A stretch of DNA of 62,822 nt from an uncultured Croceitalea sp. (GTDB taxonomy: Bacteria; Bacteroidota; Bacteroidia; Flavobacteriales; Flavobacteriaceae), in contig CALGQU010000002.1 of the NCBI GenBank assembly GCA_937959125.1, positions 1-62,822 of the forward strand. Reading direction: 5' to 3'. The notes under the pieces are model-generated. The model was not told the DNA's origin. It saw nothing but the letters and a program-made list of their open reading frames with translations, and did no database searches. The position numbers and the translations under genes were made by a program. Positions 39,975-47,987 of this stretch are shown piece after piece (position 1 is the stretch's first letter; every line of letters begins with the position of its first letter).

Positions 39975-40409
39975 CTACTCCGCACGGAGCCAGGTTTGCG
40001 TGCGGTATAAAAAGGCCAGATATCCACGTACTTTTAACTGGTTCCCATTATCTGGGTCTATCCATATTTTTCCCCTAAAGGTCATGGCCTGCTCCGGGTC
40101 GAACAAACGTTTCCCCTTATAATATCCATCCTTATCTTGTTTAAAGCCGTCAATAATGGTCATTCCCATAACCGGCTTATCCTTTAAATCGCCCTTACAT
40201 TTTACACAAATAGCGTTTTGTTTACCTTCTTCTAGAATTTTTATCACTTTTCCGTAAAGCTTGCCATCTTCTAAATACAAGTTCAGTAGCGCCTTGGGCT
40301 TCCCCGTTCGATCATCGATAGTTTTCCACTTTCCCAACACGGATTGCCCAAACAAGGGTGCTGTCAAGCATAAACAGATAAGGGCAAAACACATTTTTCT
40401 TTTCATCAT
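39975..40409 (-). CDS. Secreted DUF2147-family protein
   Basis: A small exported protein with a signal peptide (MKRKMCFALICLCLTAPLFGQ) followed by SVLGKWKTIDDRTGKPKALL and the conserved ICVKCKGDLKDKPVMGMTII, with two cysteines in CVKC. This matches DUF2147, a beta-rich family of unknown function. I start at the ATG pair at 40409/40406; a frame-extended start at 40421 would overlap yihY. It is the last gene of a nadC-yihY-DUF2147 cluster. Confidence 0.88.
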   Translation of the reverse strand: MMKRKMCFALICLCLTAPLFGQSVLGKWKTIDDRTGKPKALLNLYLEDGKLYGKVIKILEEGKQNAICVKCKGDLKDKPVMGMTIIDGFKQDKDGYYKGKRLFDPEQAMTFRGKIWIDPDNGNQLKVRGYLAFLYRTQTWLRAE

Positions 40410-40410
40410 A

Positions 40411-41391
40411 CTACACGTCATTTCTTTTTTTTAGCACTCTTTTTTTCATGGAATGTAAGGTGGCATTGAGTTCAAACCCCAATAGCAGAATATTACTGTT
40501 CAGCCAAATGAACACCATTAATATTAATAAACCTCCCAAAGCGCCATATAATTCGTTATATCTAGCAAATTTTTCCACATAAATCCCAAACAAGTAGGAA
40601 GTGACTACAAACAACAAGGTAGTCATGGTGGCACCTGGGGAGAAAAATCGGGCTTTTTTGCCTTCCGCCGTTCCAAAGTAATACAAGATTGCCGTGGTCA
40701 GATAGGTCAAAAACAAGAAGAACACGATCCGCGCTATTTTAACGAGTAAAATATCACCCTCATTGGTGTCATATTCAAAAACTTTTCCAAAATATTCGCT
40801 GGTATAATCCAAAATATAAAACTCAAAGTATACGAAAACTACTGCCCCTACCATTAATAAAATGGACAAAATTAAACCTACCATAAGCGCAAAAGCATAT
40901 TGCCTAAAGAAATTGCGGGTAAGCTCTACGTAATACGAAGTTTCAAAACCCGCAAAAATAGAATTCACACCGTTGGCCATCAGAAAAATGGAAATCAAAA
41001 AGGCGGAGGATAAAAGTCCTCCTTTCTTTTGATCCTTTATTTGCTGATAGACATCCCCAAAATAATCCCCTGTAGCACTAGGTAAAAAAGACTCCAAGAA
41101 AAACAAGAACTGCATATCAAAATCTTCATTGCCAACGCTAACATAGGGTATTACGAAAGGAATAAGCGTTACAAAAAAGATGAGTAGGGGAAATAAGGCC
41201 ATAAACAAGCTAAAGGCAATGGCACTTGCCCTAGTGGAAAGGGTTCCGCGGATAACCCCCACCAAATACATTTCAATCAAATCATACAGGGACAATCCCT
41301 CAAATGTGGGCAACTTTACTTTTTTGAGCAACTGTATGACCCAATTCAATACCGGTATTTTTTCTAACCGTTCTGCAATGGTCTGTGGCAT
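40411..41391 (-). CDS. YihY/BrkB-family inner-membrane protein
   Basis: A 326-residue integral membrane protein with about six transmembrane helices, including LYGALGGLLILMVFIWLNS, and the family signature around RASAIAFSLFMALFPLLIFF. Annotated historically as ribonuclease BN or virulence factor BrkB; its real function is unknown and the ribonuclease label was withdrawn for E. coli YihY. It follows nadC with no gap and is followed one base later by the DUF2147 gene. Confidence 0.92.
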   Translation of the reverse strand: MPQTIAERLEKIPVLNWVIQLLKKVKLPTFEGLSLYDLIEMYLVGVIRGTLSTRASAIAFSLFMALFPLLIFFVTLIPFVIPYVSVGNEDFDMQFLFFLESFLPSATGDYFGDVYQQIKDQKKGGLLSSAFLISIFLMANGVNSIFAGFETSYYVELTRNFFRQYAFALMVGLILSILLMVGAVVFVYFEFYILDYTSEYFGKVFEYDTNEGDILLVKIARIVFFLFLTYLTTAILYYFGTAEGKKARFFSPGATMTTLLFVVTSYLFGIYVEKFARYNELYGALGGLLILMVFIWLNSNILLLGFELNATLHSMKKRVLKKRNDV

Positions 41392-42249
41392 TTAAACGGC
41401 TTTAAGGCTTAGGTCCAGATTATGCACGGAATGGGTAAGTGCACCGGAGGAGATATAGTCCACCCCGCATTCTGCATACTTTCTTAAGGTTTCTGCGTTG
41501 ATACCCCCGGAAGATTCCGTAAGGCATTGGTCACCTATAAGAGCCACGGCTTCTTTGGTCTGGGCATAATTAAAGTTGTCCAATAAAATGCGATACACCC
41601 CACCAGAGGCCAATATTTCTGCTACCTCATCCAAATCCCTAGCTTCTACAATAATCTTTAAGTCTTTGTTTTCCCGCTTTAAATAGGCCTTTGTCTTTTC
41701 AATGGCCTGGGTAATCCCACCTGCAAAATCAATGTGGTTGTCCTTGAGCATGATCATATCGTAAAGGGCAAACCTATGGTTCTCTCCTCCCCCAATTTTA
41801 ACGGCCCATTTTTCTAAAGCACGGATTCCCGGTGTTGTTTTTCTGGTATCCAAAATCTTGGTTCGGGTACCCTTTAGGAGTGCCACAAAGGATTGTGTCT
41901 TAGTGGCAATGGCACTCATACGTTGCATGGCGTTAAGCACCAAGCGTTCCGCGGTGAGGATGCTTAAGGAACTTCCGGAAACGTAAAATGCAATATCACC
42001 ATGGGATACGGTTGCACCGTCCTTCAAAAGGGTTTCTACCTCTAAATCCTTATCAACGTATGCAAATACCTGTTTAGCGAATTCCACCCCCGCCAAAACA
42101 CCTTCATCTTTGATCAAAAGTTTGGCTTTTCCTTGTGCCGTGGGCGGTATGCAAGCCAAGGAACTATGATCGCCATCACCCACATCTTCCCTAATGGCAT
42201 TTGCAATAATGAGCCGCAACTCTTCTTTGAATTGTTGTTCTGAAATCAT
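41392..42249 (-). CDS. nadC: Nicotinate-nucleotide diphosphorylase (quinolinate PRTase) NadC
   Basis: Condenses quinolinate with PRPP to give nicotinate mononucleotide and CO2 in de novo NAD synthesis. The 285 residues show DHSSLACIPP, the conserved RKTTPGIRALEKWAVKIGGGENHRF stretch (in two parts), MLKDNHI, and the C-terminal ESSGGINAETLRKYAECGVDYIS. It leads the nadC-yihY-DUF2147 cluster and is divergent from rlmH. Confidence 0.97.
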   Translation of the reverse strand: MISEQQFKEELRLIIANAIREDVGDGDHSSLACIPPTAQGKAKLLIKDEGVLAGVEFAKQVFAYVDKDLEVETLLKDGATVSHGDIAFYVSGSSLSILTAERLVLNAMQRMSAIATKTQSFVALLKGTRTKILDTRKTTPGIRALEKWAVKIGGGENHRFALYDMIMLKDNHIDFAGGITQAIEKTKAYLKRENKDLKIIVEARDLDEVAEILASGGVYRILLDNFNYAQTKEAVALIGDQCLTESSGGINAETLRKYAECGVDYISSGALTHSVHNLDLSLKAV

Positions 42250-42298
42250 TTGGAGTTTTCTGGTAGGGCTAAAATACTAAAAAGCTTTCCTTTTAAAA

Positions 42299-42326
42299 TT
42301 GAACCGCCAAGGAAATACTATTTTTG
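42299..42326 (+). promoter_or_regulatory. rlmH promoter
   Basis: TTG (42299-42301), a 17-base spacer, TATTTTTG (42319-42326), ending 16 bases before the chosen rlmH ATG. Confidence 0.7.
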
Positions 42327-42342
42327 GACAAACCCATTTGTA

Positions 42343-42816
42343 ATGCAAATAAAACTGTTGGCGATAGGGAAAACAGACAACAAGGAACTCAAGTCATTGA
42401 TTGATAGCTATATAAAACGATTAAAACACTATGTCAAGTTTGAAATGATCATCCTGCCAGATATTAAGAACGTCAAACACCTCTCACAAACAGAGCAAAA
42501 AAAGAGGGAAGGCAGTCTCATTAATAGTATGGTAAACCCCTCGGACGTTTTGGTCCTATTGGATGAGCGGGGAAAACAATACGATAGTAAGGACTTTTCC
42601 TTAGTATTGCAAAAACGGATGAACAGCGGAATAAAAAATCTGATTTTTGTTATTGGTGGACCTTACGGCTTTGACAAAGCCGTTTATGCAAGGGCCAACC
42701 AAGAGTTGAGCCTATCCAAAATGACTTTTTCCCATCAAATGATACGATTGTTTTTTGTGGAGCAACTATATCGCGGTTTTACCATTCTTAGGAATGAACC
42801 TTATCACCATCAGTAA
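42343..42816 (+). CDS. rlmH: 23S rRNA (pseudouridine1915-N3)-methyltransferase RlmH
   Basis: Methylates the modified base in helix 69 of mature ribosomes. I start at the ATG at 42343 (MQIKLLAIGKTDNKEL), giving the usual 157 residues; the frame is open upstream to 42250 but a good promoter lies inside that stretch. The SAM-binding knot motif VIGGPYGF and C-terminal MIRLFFVEQLYRGFTI are present. The 3' end overlaps the convergent PilJ-type gene by 29 bases. Confidence 0.95.
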   Translation: MQIKLLAIGKTDNKELKSLIDSYIKRLKHYVKFEMIILPDIKNVKHLSQTEQKKREGSLINSMVNPSDVLVLLDERGKQYDSKDFSLVLQKRMNSGIKNLIFVIGGPYGFDKAVYARANQELSLSKMTFSHQMIRLFFVEQLYRGFTILRNEPYHHQ

Positions 42817-43711
42817 CCCTATCTTCTGGGGCCGCAACGTTAATTTTTTCTAGGAGGTCACCCATTTTCCTAATGACTGCTTTGTGCGGCAAATCCGTAT
42901 TTTCATTCTTTTCAAGGGCTTTGACCATGCTATTGGAAACTTCTTTTAGTTTGTCCAATTCCTCAGAAATAAATTTAATGATCTCTTGTTGCCGTTCCGG
43001 AATCCGTTCTGCTTTTAAGACATACTGCAGGTCTTTGATATTCTTCATATGCGATGAGAATACATGGGATTGATGCCAAGCAATTTCTTCCAACTTCTTT
43101 TTTTGCTTTAAAATGCGGTTGATAATGGGATTAACGATAAATAGAATCTCAAAGAGTACGATAAAAACCGAAAATATGGCGAGTTCCATTTCAATGATCC
43201 GCATGGCCTTGATATCTTCTTCTGACTTTTTCTGAAATTGCAGTACAATTTCATCCATAATGGCCATAAAGCGGTCAACCCGATACCTCATATCATTAAA
43301 GGAAACCTGGTCTATGGTCTTAAAATCTTCCAGCTTATCTTTAAACCATTCCGCATGCGGCTCCAATTTTATAAAGTTGGCCTGTATATCCTTATCGGTA
43401 AGTTTATCGATACCCAAGTTTTCGCTTCCTACCTGGAGGATGTTATGCATTTGGTACAATTTGTTCAAGGTGAGCTTTAGTTCCGCAAAATCACAATTAT
43501 GGTACCTGCAGGAATAAAGCTCATTGAGCAACCGCTGACTAAGGGCGCGTTGCCTACCGGAAAGGTTGACGATCATGGCGGTTGAACGCTGCTTGTTGAG
43601 CGAGTATTGGATGATGGTCTGTATAGCGATGGTAATGACAATTATGGAAACCACCAATAGGTAATACGCCCTAAAACCCTTTTTTAATACTATTTTGTTT
43701 CTTAATTTCAA
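42788..43711 (-). CDS. PilJ-type sensor membrane protein with DHp-like tail, no kinase domain
   Basis: A 307-residue protein with two membrane helices (about 16-34 and 175-197) flanking an extracytoplasmic helical domain that contains the PilJ/NarX-type motif IVNLSGRQRALSQR (48-60). After the second helix, a coiled coil leads into EEIAWHQSHVFSSH (208-221), which resembles the histidine-bearing DHp helix of Bacteroidota sensor kinases. The helical partner follows, but no ATP-binding (N, G1, G2 box) domain exists; the protein ends about 90 residues later. It may be a sensor that acts through another kinase. The 3' end overlaps rlmH by 29 bases. Confidence 0.78.
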   Translation of the reverse strand: MKLRNKIVLKKGFRAYYLLVVSIIVITIAIQTIIQYSLNKQRSTAMIVNLSGRQRALSQRLLNELYSCRYHNCDFAELKLTLNKLYQMHNILQVGSENLGIDKLTDKDIQANFIKLEPHAEWFKDKLEDFKTIDQVSFNDMRYRVDRFMAIMDEIVLQFQKKSEEDIKAMRIIEMELAIFSVFIVLFEILFIVNPIINRILKQKKKLEEIAWHQSHVFSSHMKNIKDLQYVLKAERIPERQQEIIKFISEELDKLKEVSNSMVKALEKNENTDLPHKAVIRKMGDLLEKINVAAPEDRVTDGDKVHS

Positions 43712-43849
43712 TTGAAAATCTTTTTTTATAAAGAATTTCTTACAAATTAAGTTGAAAATTATAGTAAACTATAAAAATGTTGTGAAATAGCGGAATTGCC
43801 TTGTGAAAGCGGAAATGCCTATTATTTATTGATTAAATACAAAAGACCC

Positions 43850-45748
43850 CTAATAAAGCACCCTAAATTTTATGGTATGGTGTACGTTACGTAGCGCAGC
43901 AATGACCTCTTTGTTATACTCTTTATCCAAATCTGAAATTACATAACCCACCTCACTATCCGTAGATAGATACTGCCCTGTAATATTCATCTCATATTTG
44001 GCCAAAACTTCATTGATTTTTGCCATGACCCCAGGGACATTCTTATGGATATGTAAAAAGCGGTGTGCGTTGTTCTGCTTTGGTAATCTTATATTAGGGA
44101 AATTGACCGCATCCACCGTATTCCCGGAATTGATATAATCCATAATCTTGTTGGGTACAAAATCCGCTATATCCCGTTGTGCCTCTTCCGTACTACCTCC
44201 TATATGCGGTGTAAGGATGACATTCTGCAAGCCTTGTAAATCCGTAACAAACTCCCCATTACTTCTGGGTTCTTCTGGATACACGTCTATGGCCGCACCA
44301 CCTAGTTTCCCACTTTTAAGGGCTTTGACCAATGCGGGGATATCTACCACAAAACCACGGGAAAGATTGACCAGAATGGAGCCATCTCGCATTTGGTTGA
44401 TTTCGCGCTCCCCTATAAAATTTTTGTTGGCCTTGTTATCGTCAATATGCAAGGTGACCACATCCGAAACCGAAAGTAAATCTTCCAACGTATTGCACTT
44501 TATGGCATTGCCCAGTGCCAATCTATCTTCAACATCATAGTAATATACGCGCATACCCATGGCTTCTGCCAAAACGGAAAGCTGCTTACCTATGTTTCCA
44601 TACCCAACAATACCTAAGTTCTTACCACGTACTTCTTGGGAATTCTGGGCTGTCTTGAACCATTGTCCTTGGTGAATCTCCATACTGCGGGCAAAAATGC
44701 TACGCTTTAGCATGATGATCTGTCCTATGGCCATTTCTACTACAGATCTTGTATTACTATATGGTGCATTAAAGACAATGACTCCTTTGTTCTTTGCCGC
44801 GTCCAAGGCAATCTGCGTAGTCCCTATACAAAATGCCCCAATTACCAATAAACGGTCTGCAGCGTCAAGTACTTTCTGGGTAACCTGGGTTTTGGAGCGT
44901 ATCCCCAAAACATGGACACCTTTAATGCGTTCTATCAATTCTTCTTCTGGTAAGGCGTGTTTGACCAATTCTACTGAAAAGCCTTCCTCGGAAAGATTCT
45001 CAAACGCATTGGGGTGCACGTTCTCCAACAAAAGAATCTTAATTCTATTCTTTGGATAGGATATTTTTCTGGGTAAATCGTTCACAAATAAAAATTCATT
45101 TAAGTTAGGTGTAACATAGTCCGCATTATTGGCGGCCTTCTCACGGTGTACGTTCTCCGTATATGCAAAAAACTTATCGGCAATACCGGCTTCGCGCATG
45201 ACATAGTCGCTATACCCATCACCAATAACCTGCACCTCTCCTTCTAAATTAAGGTTTTTTAGACAGGCAATTTTTCCGTTATGAGAAGAAAGTACGTTGT
45301 CCTCATCAAAACCCACAATATTTCCATCTTTATCAAAAACAAAGGTATTGGCGTACACCCTTTCCGTTGGAATGTGGTATTCTGCAACAATGGGATCTAT
45401 AAATTCCTTAAAACCACATGAAATAACATAAATGTCCTCTGCATGACTAGTGAAAAATTCCTTGTTCTCTTCAATGGATTTGGAAATTTTTTGACGTAGT
45501 TCGTTTACCAAAAATTCCAAGTCATCCTTATGGGCATGGAGCAGCTTGATTCTTCTTTCCAGGGATTCCGTAAAAGAAATATCCCCGTCAATGCCCAAGT
45601 TGGTTATATGCTGTATTTCTGCCAAAACCTCATCTTTGTTGGATTTTCCTTTGAGCGTCATTTCTGCAAGCACATCCAGCGCTTCTACCCTGGTAAGGGT
45701 ACTATCAAAATCAAAGACATATTTTCTGCTCGTTTCCACCATTGTCAA
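43850..45748 (-). CDS. serA: Fused phosphoserine-phosphatase-like/D-3-phosphoglycerate dehydrogenase
   Basis: A 632-residue two-enzyme chain. Residues 1-220 form a HAD phosphatase of the SerB type, with motif I Asp13 and Asp15 (FDFDSTLT), motif II Ser110 (VISCG), Lys159 (NGK) and motif IV Asp177/Asp181 (GDGYSD). Residues 230-545 are a D-3-phosphoglycerate dehydrogenase with the nucleotide-binding GYGNIG (382-387). An ACT domain (about 555-632) closes the protein and probably senses serine. First and last steps of serine synthesis would thus sit on one polypeptide; serC is not in this window. All phosphatase motifs look intact. An imperfect hairpin lies upstream (45801-45829). Confidence 0.92.
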   Translation of the reverse strand: MTMVETSRKYVFDFDSTLTRVEALDVLAEMTLKGKSNKDEVLAEIQHITNLGIDGDISFTESLERRIKLLHAHKDDLEFLVNELRQKISKSIEENKEFFTSHAEDIYVISCGFKEFIDPIVAEYHIPTERVYANTFVFDKDGNIVGFDEDNVLSSHNGKIACLKNLNLEGEVQVIGDGYSDYVMREAGIADKFFAYTENVHREKAANNADYVTPNLNEFLFVNDLPRKISYPKNRIKILLLENVHPNAFENLSEEGFSVELVKHALPEEELIERIKGVHVLGIRSKTQVTQKVLDAADRLLVIGAFCIGTTQIALDAAKNKGVIVFNAPYSNTRSVVEMAIGQIIMLKRSIFARSMEIHQGQWFKTAQNSQEVRGKNLGIVGYGNIGKQLSVLAEAMGMRVYYYDVEDRLALGNAIKCNTLEDLLSVSDVVTLHIDDNKANKNFIGEREINQMRDGSILVNLSRGFVVDIPALVKALKSGKLGGAAIDVYPEEPRSNGEFVTDLQGLQNVILTPHIGGSTEEAQRDIADFVPNKIMDYINSGNTVDAVNFPNIRLPKQNNAHRFLHIHKNVPGVMAKINEVLAKYEMNITGQYLSTDSEVGYVISDLDKEYNKEVIAALRNVHHTIKFRVLY

Positions 45749-45959
45749 AAAATTAAGCAGTAAAAATAACGATAAAATCGAACCACGGTTTTCAAGTTGG
45801 TCAAAAAAGTGTTTTGTAACATTTTTTGAGGGAAAACGCTAAATTATTATCAAGTAAAGGAGGGTAAAAATAGCATATCGTCAGTTTATCACTTTTATGG
45901 AGATGTAAACGGAACTATTGGTATCACAAATTACTTCTAAAATTTAAAGATCTTTATCA

Positions 45960-46757
45960 TTATTTCTGGAGAAATGCCATAATCTTGGTCGAGAAAACTT
46001 CTGTCTTATACGTATTGTTATGATCGCCAGGTACAATGGCCAATACGGCATTGGGAATAGTTTCTTTAAGTTGTTGGGGGTCCCCATTGTCCGTATCCAC
46101 ATCTCCGGCAATAACAAACACCTTTTGCTTTATTTCTGCCAGTTCTTCCAAACTGGTTACCGGCTGGTATTTCTGCTGTAGGTACAACGACCTTATATCT
46201 GCGCCAATGGATTTTGCATAATCTACGGCTCCTTGCGTTTCAGCCGTGGTTTTTCCATTAAAAGCGTCGGCAAACAACAGTTTTCTATCCCAATTTGGAT
46301 TGGTAAAATCAGCTCCCATCCCGCCCAAAACTGCTTTTTCAATGCGTTGTTCCTTGGTAAGCCATTTTGCCAAAACGATGCTTCCCCTTGAATATCCAAT
46401 GGCAAAACATTGTTCAATCTTTAAAGTGTCCAATAACAGTTTCACATCTTTGATTTCCGCATTGTCTGCATAAGCGGAATCCTTCTGCGGTTTATCAGAA
46501 GTACCATTACCCCGTAAATCCGGTACGATGACCCTGTATCCCTTTTTTAGCAGTTCTTTTTTTAAGACCGTTTTATCCCAAGAAGCCTTGGTGTTGATAA
46601 ATCCATGAAGCAATACCACAGGAAAACCATCGCCTACGTCATCGTAGGCAATTTTAGTGCCATCAAAAGAAGTGAAATGGTCGCTTTGGGAATAGGAGCT
46701 ATATAGCGTCACAATCAAAAAGCCGACCATCAGTAGTACTTTTTTTCTTAAAACCAT
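45960..46757 (-). CDS. Exported alpha/beta-fold hydrolase
   Basis: A 265-residue protein with a signal peptide (about 5-24) and a hydrolase fold: oxyanion region LLHGF, nucleophile elbow GYSRG (Ser123), acid in GDVDTDNG and catalytic histidine in GDHNNTY. The substrate, probably an ester or lactone, is unknown. Its ATG overlaps the stop of the upstream methyltransferase gene by ten bases, so the two are coupled. Confidence 0.88.
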   Translation of the reverse strand: MVLRKKVLLMVGFLIVTLYSSYSQSDHFTSFDGTKIAYDDVGDGFPVVLLHGFINTKASWDKTVLKKELLKKGYRVIVPDLRGNGTSDKPQKDSAYADNAEIKDVKLLLDTLKIEQCFAIGYSRGSIVLAKWLTKEQRIEKAVLGGMGADFTNPNWDRKLLFADAFNGKTTAETQGAVDYAKSIGADIRSLYLQQKYQPVTSLEELAEIKQKVFVIAGDVDTDNGDPQQLKETIPNAVLAIVPGDHNNTYKTEVFSTKIMAFLQK

Positions 46758-47200
46758 CGTCTTACCGCTTTACAATACAAGGTATAATCTTTACCGAACA
46801 ACGTGGTCAATGCCTCTTCTTCAAACTTTATTTGAAAATGGTTCATGAAATATACAAAACCGGCCGCGGTTATGGTATTGAAGGCGTTCCCTAGCTGTAA
46901 CCCAAATCCTATTAAAAGCAACAACATGCCCAAATACATAGGATTTCTGCTATAGCTGAAAATACCTGAGACGACCAATTGACTTGCTTTTTTGGGCTCT
47001 AAGGGATTTGTAGTGGTTTTTTTAATCCTAAATTGGACCAAGGCGACAAGCATCACCACAAAACCCAATCCCCAAAGGGCATATTTTAAAGGTCGTCGCC
47101 CAAAAAAATCGAATTCCCCAAACGGAAGGATCTTGGCCATAATATACATCAGTACACCAAAAACCAACATCACCAAGGGAGGGGGCATTTTGAATTTCAT
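46748..47200 (-). CDS. Integral-membrane methyltransferase, isoprenylcysteine/phospholipid type
   Basis: A hydrophobic protein with about four membrane helices and the PEMT/ICMT signature (VVSGIFSYSRNPMYLGMLLLLIG, EEEALTTLFGKDYTLYCKAVRRW). Relatives methylate prenylated cysteine or phosphatidylethanolamine; many bacterial ones are uncharacterised. I start at the ATG at 47200 (MKFKMPPP), giving 150 residues; the longer frame to 47266 would overlap the divergent rdgB start region. It overlaps the alpha/beta hydrolase gene. Confidence 0.83.
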   Translation of the reverse strand: MKFKMPPPLVMLVFGVLMYIMAKILPFGEFDFFGRRPLKYALWGLGFVVMLVALVQFRIKKTTTNPLEPKKASQLVVSGIFSYSRNPMYLGMLLLLIGFGLQLGNAFNTITAAGFVYFMNHFQIKFEEEALTTLFGKDYTLYCKAVRRWF

Positions 47201-47242
47201 AGCTACGAAAATACTATTTTTAGCCCCATAAACCATCTGCCC

Positions 47243-47824
47243 ATGAAATTGGTCTTTGCCACGCACAATACCAACAAGTTTATTGAAGTAAAGGCCCTAG
47301 TGCCCCAACATTTTGAACTCCTGTCCTTGACGGATATCCAGTGTTTTGATGAAATTGAAGAAACTGGGACTACTTTGGAAGAGAATGCCCGTATAAAAGC
47401 AGATTATGTAATCAACAATTATGGTCTTCCCTGCTTTGCAGATGATACTGGCCTTTTGGTAGATACCCTTAACGGTGCGCCAGGGGTATATACGGCAAGG
47501 TATGCAGGTATGCAGAAGAGTGCACATGACAATATGGAAAAATTATTACAAGAACTTTTAAATAAAGACAACAGAAACGCTCACTTTAAAACGGTCATTG
47601 CGCTTAATTTAAATAAGGAACGGCATATGTTCCAAGGGATTGTAAAAGGAACCATCACCACGAAACAAATGGGTGATGGCGGTTTTGGGTATGATCCTAT
47701 ATTTAAACCGGAGGGGTTTGACCAAACGTTCGCGGAATTGCCGCTTACCACCAAAAACCAGATTAGCCATAGGGGCCGTGCCATGGGCAAATTGCTTCAA
47801 TATTTAGAAGCTTTAAAACCATAG
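47243..47824 (+). CDS. rdgB: XTP/dITP diphosphatase (RdgB/HAM1)
   Basis: House-cleaning pyrophosphatase that removes non-canonical purine triphosphates such as dITP and XTP. The 193 residues start MKLVFATHNTNKFIEVK and contain CFADDTGLLVD, GAPGVYTARYAG, GGFGYDPIF and the C-terminal SHRGRAMGKL, all family hallmarks. It is divergent from the membrane methyltransferase gene and precedes the DEAD-box helicase. Confidence 0.96.
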   Translation: MKLVFATHNTNKFIEVKALVPQHFELLSLTDIQCFDEIEETGTTLEENARIKADYVINNYGLPCFADDTGLLVDTLNGAPGVYTARYAGMQKSAHDNMEKLLQELLNKDNRNAHFKTVIALNLNKERHMFQGIVKGTITTKQMGDGGFGYDPIFKPEGFDQTFAELPLTTKNQISHRGRAMGKLLQYLEALKP

Positions 47825-47870
47825 CCATTAACTTATTACGGCTTTATGGGGCATAGTCGTCAATTAGCAG

Positions 47871-47878
47871 TACCTTTG
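47871..47878 (+). promoter_or_regulatory. TAnnTTTG -7 element of the DEAD-box helicase
   Basis: TACCTTTG, an exact -7 match. If used, it gives a leader of about 100 bases before the helicase ATG. Confidence 0.6.
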
Positions 47879-47907
47879 CCGCTTTATTAATGCCGCCGGT
47901 ATGGCAG

Positions 47908-47981
47908 GTGTTGCGCTGGGTAAGGGTTTATAAGTTGAAAAAATCGCTCTATGCAACACACATATTTGCGATTACTTATAA
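47908..47981 (+). promoter_or_regulatory. Folded 5' leader of the DEAD-box helicase mRNA
   Basis: Three perfect pairings overlap in this leader. GTGTTGC (47908-47914) pairs with GCAACAC (47953-47959). TTATAAGT (47928-47935) pairs with ACTTATAA (47974-47981). AATCGC (47942-47947) pairs with GCGATT (47968-47973). The last two stack into one 14-pair hairpin with a six-base bulge that ends seven bases before the ATG. The first pairing would use the loop of that hairpin, forming a pseudoknot or an alternative structure. This could control translation, for instance by temperature or by the helicase itself. Confidence 0.5.
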
Positions 47982-47987
47982 TGAATT

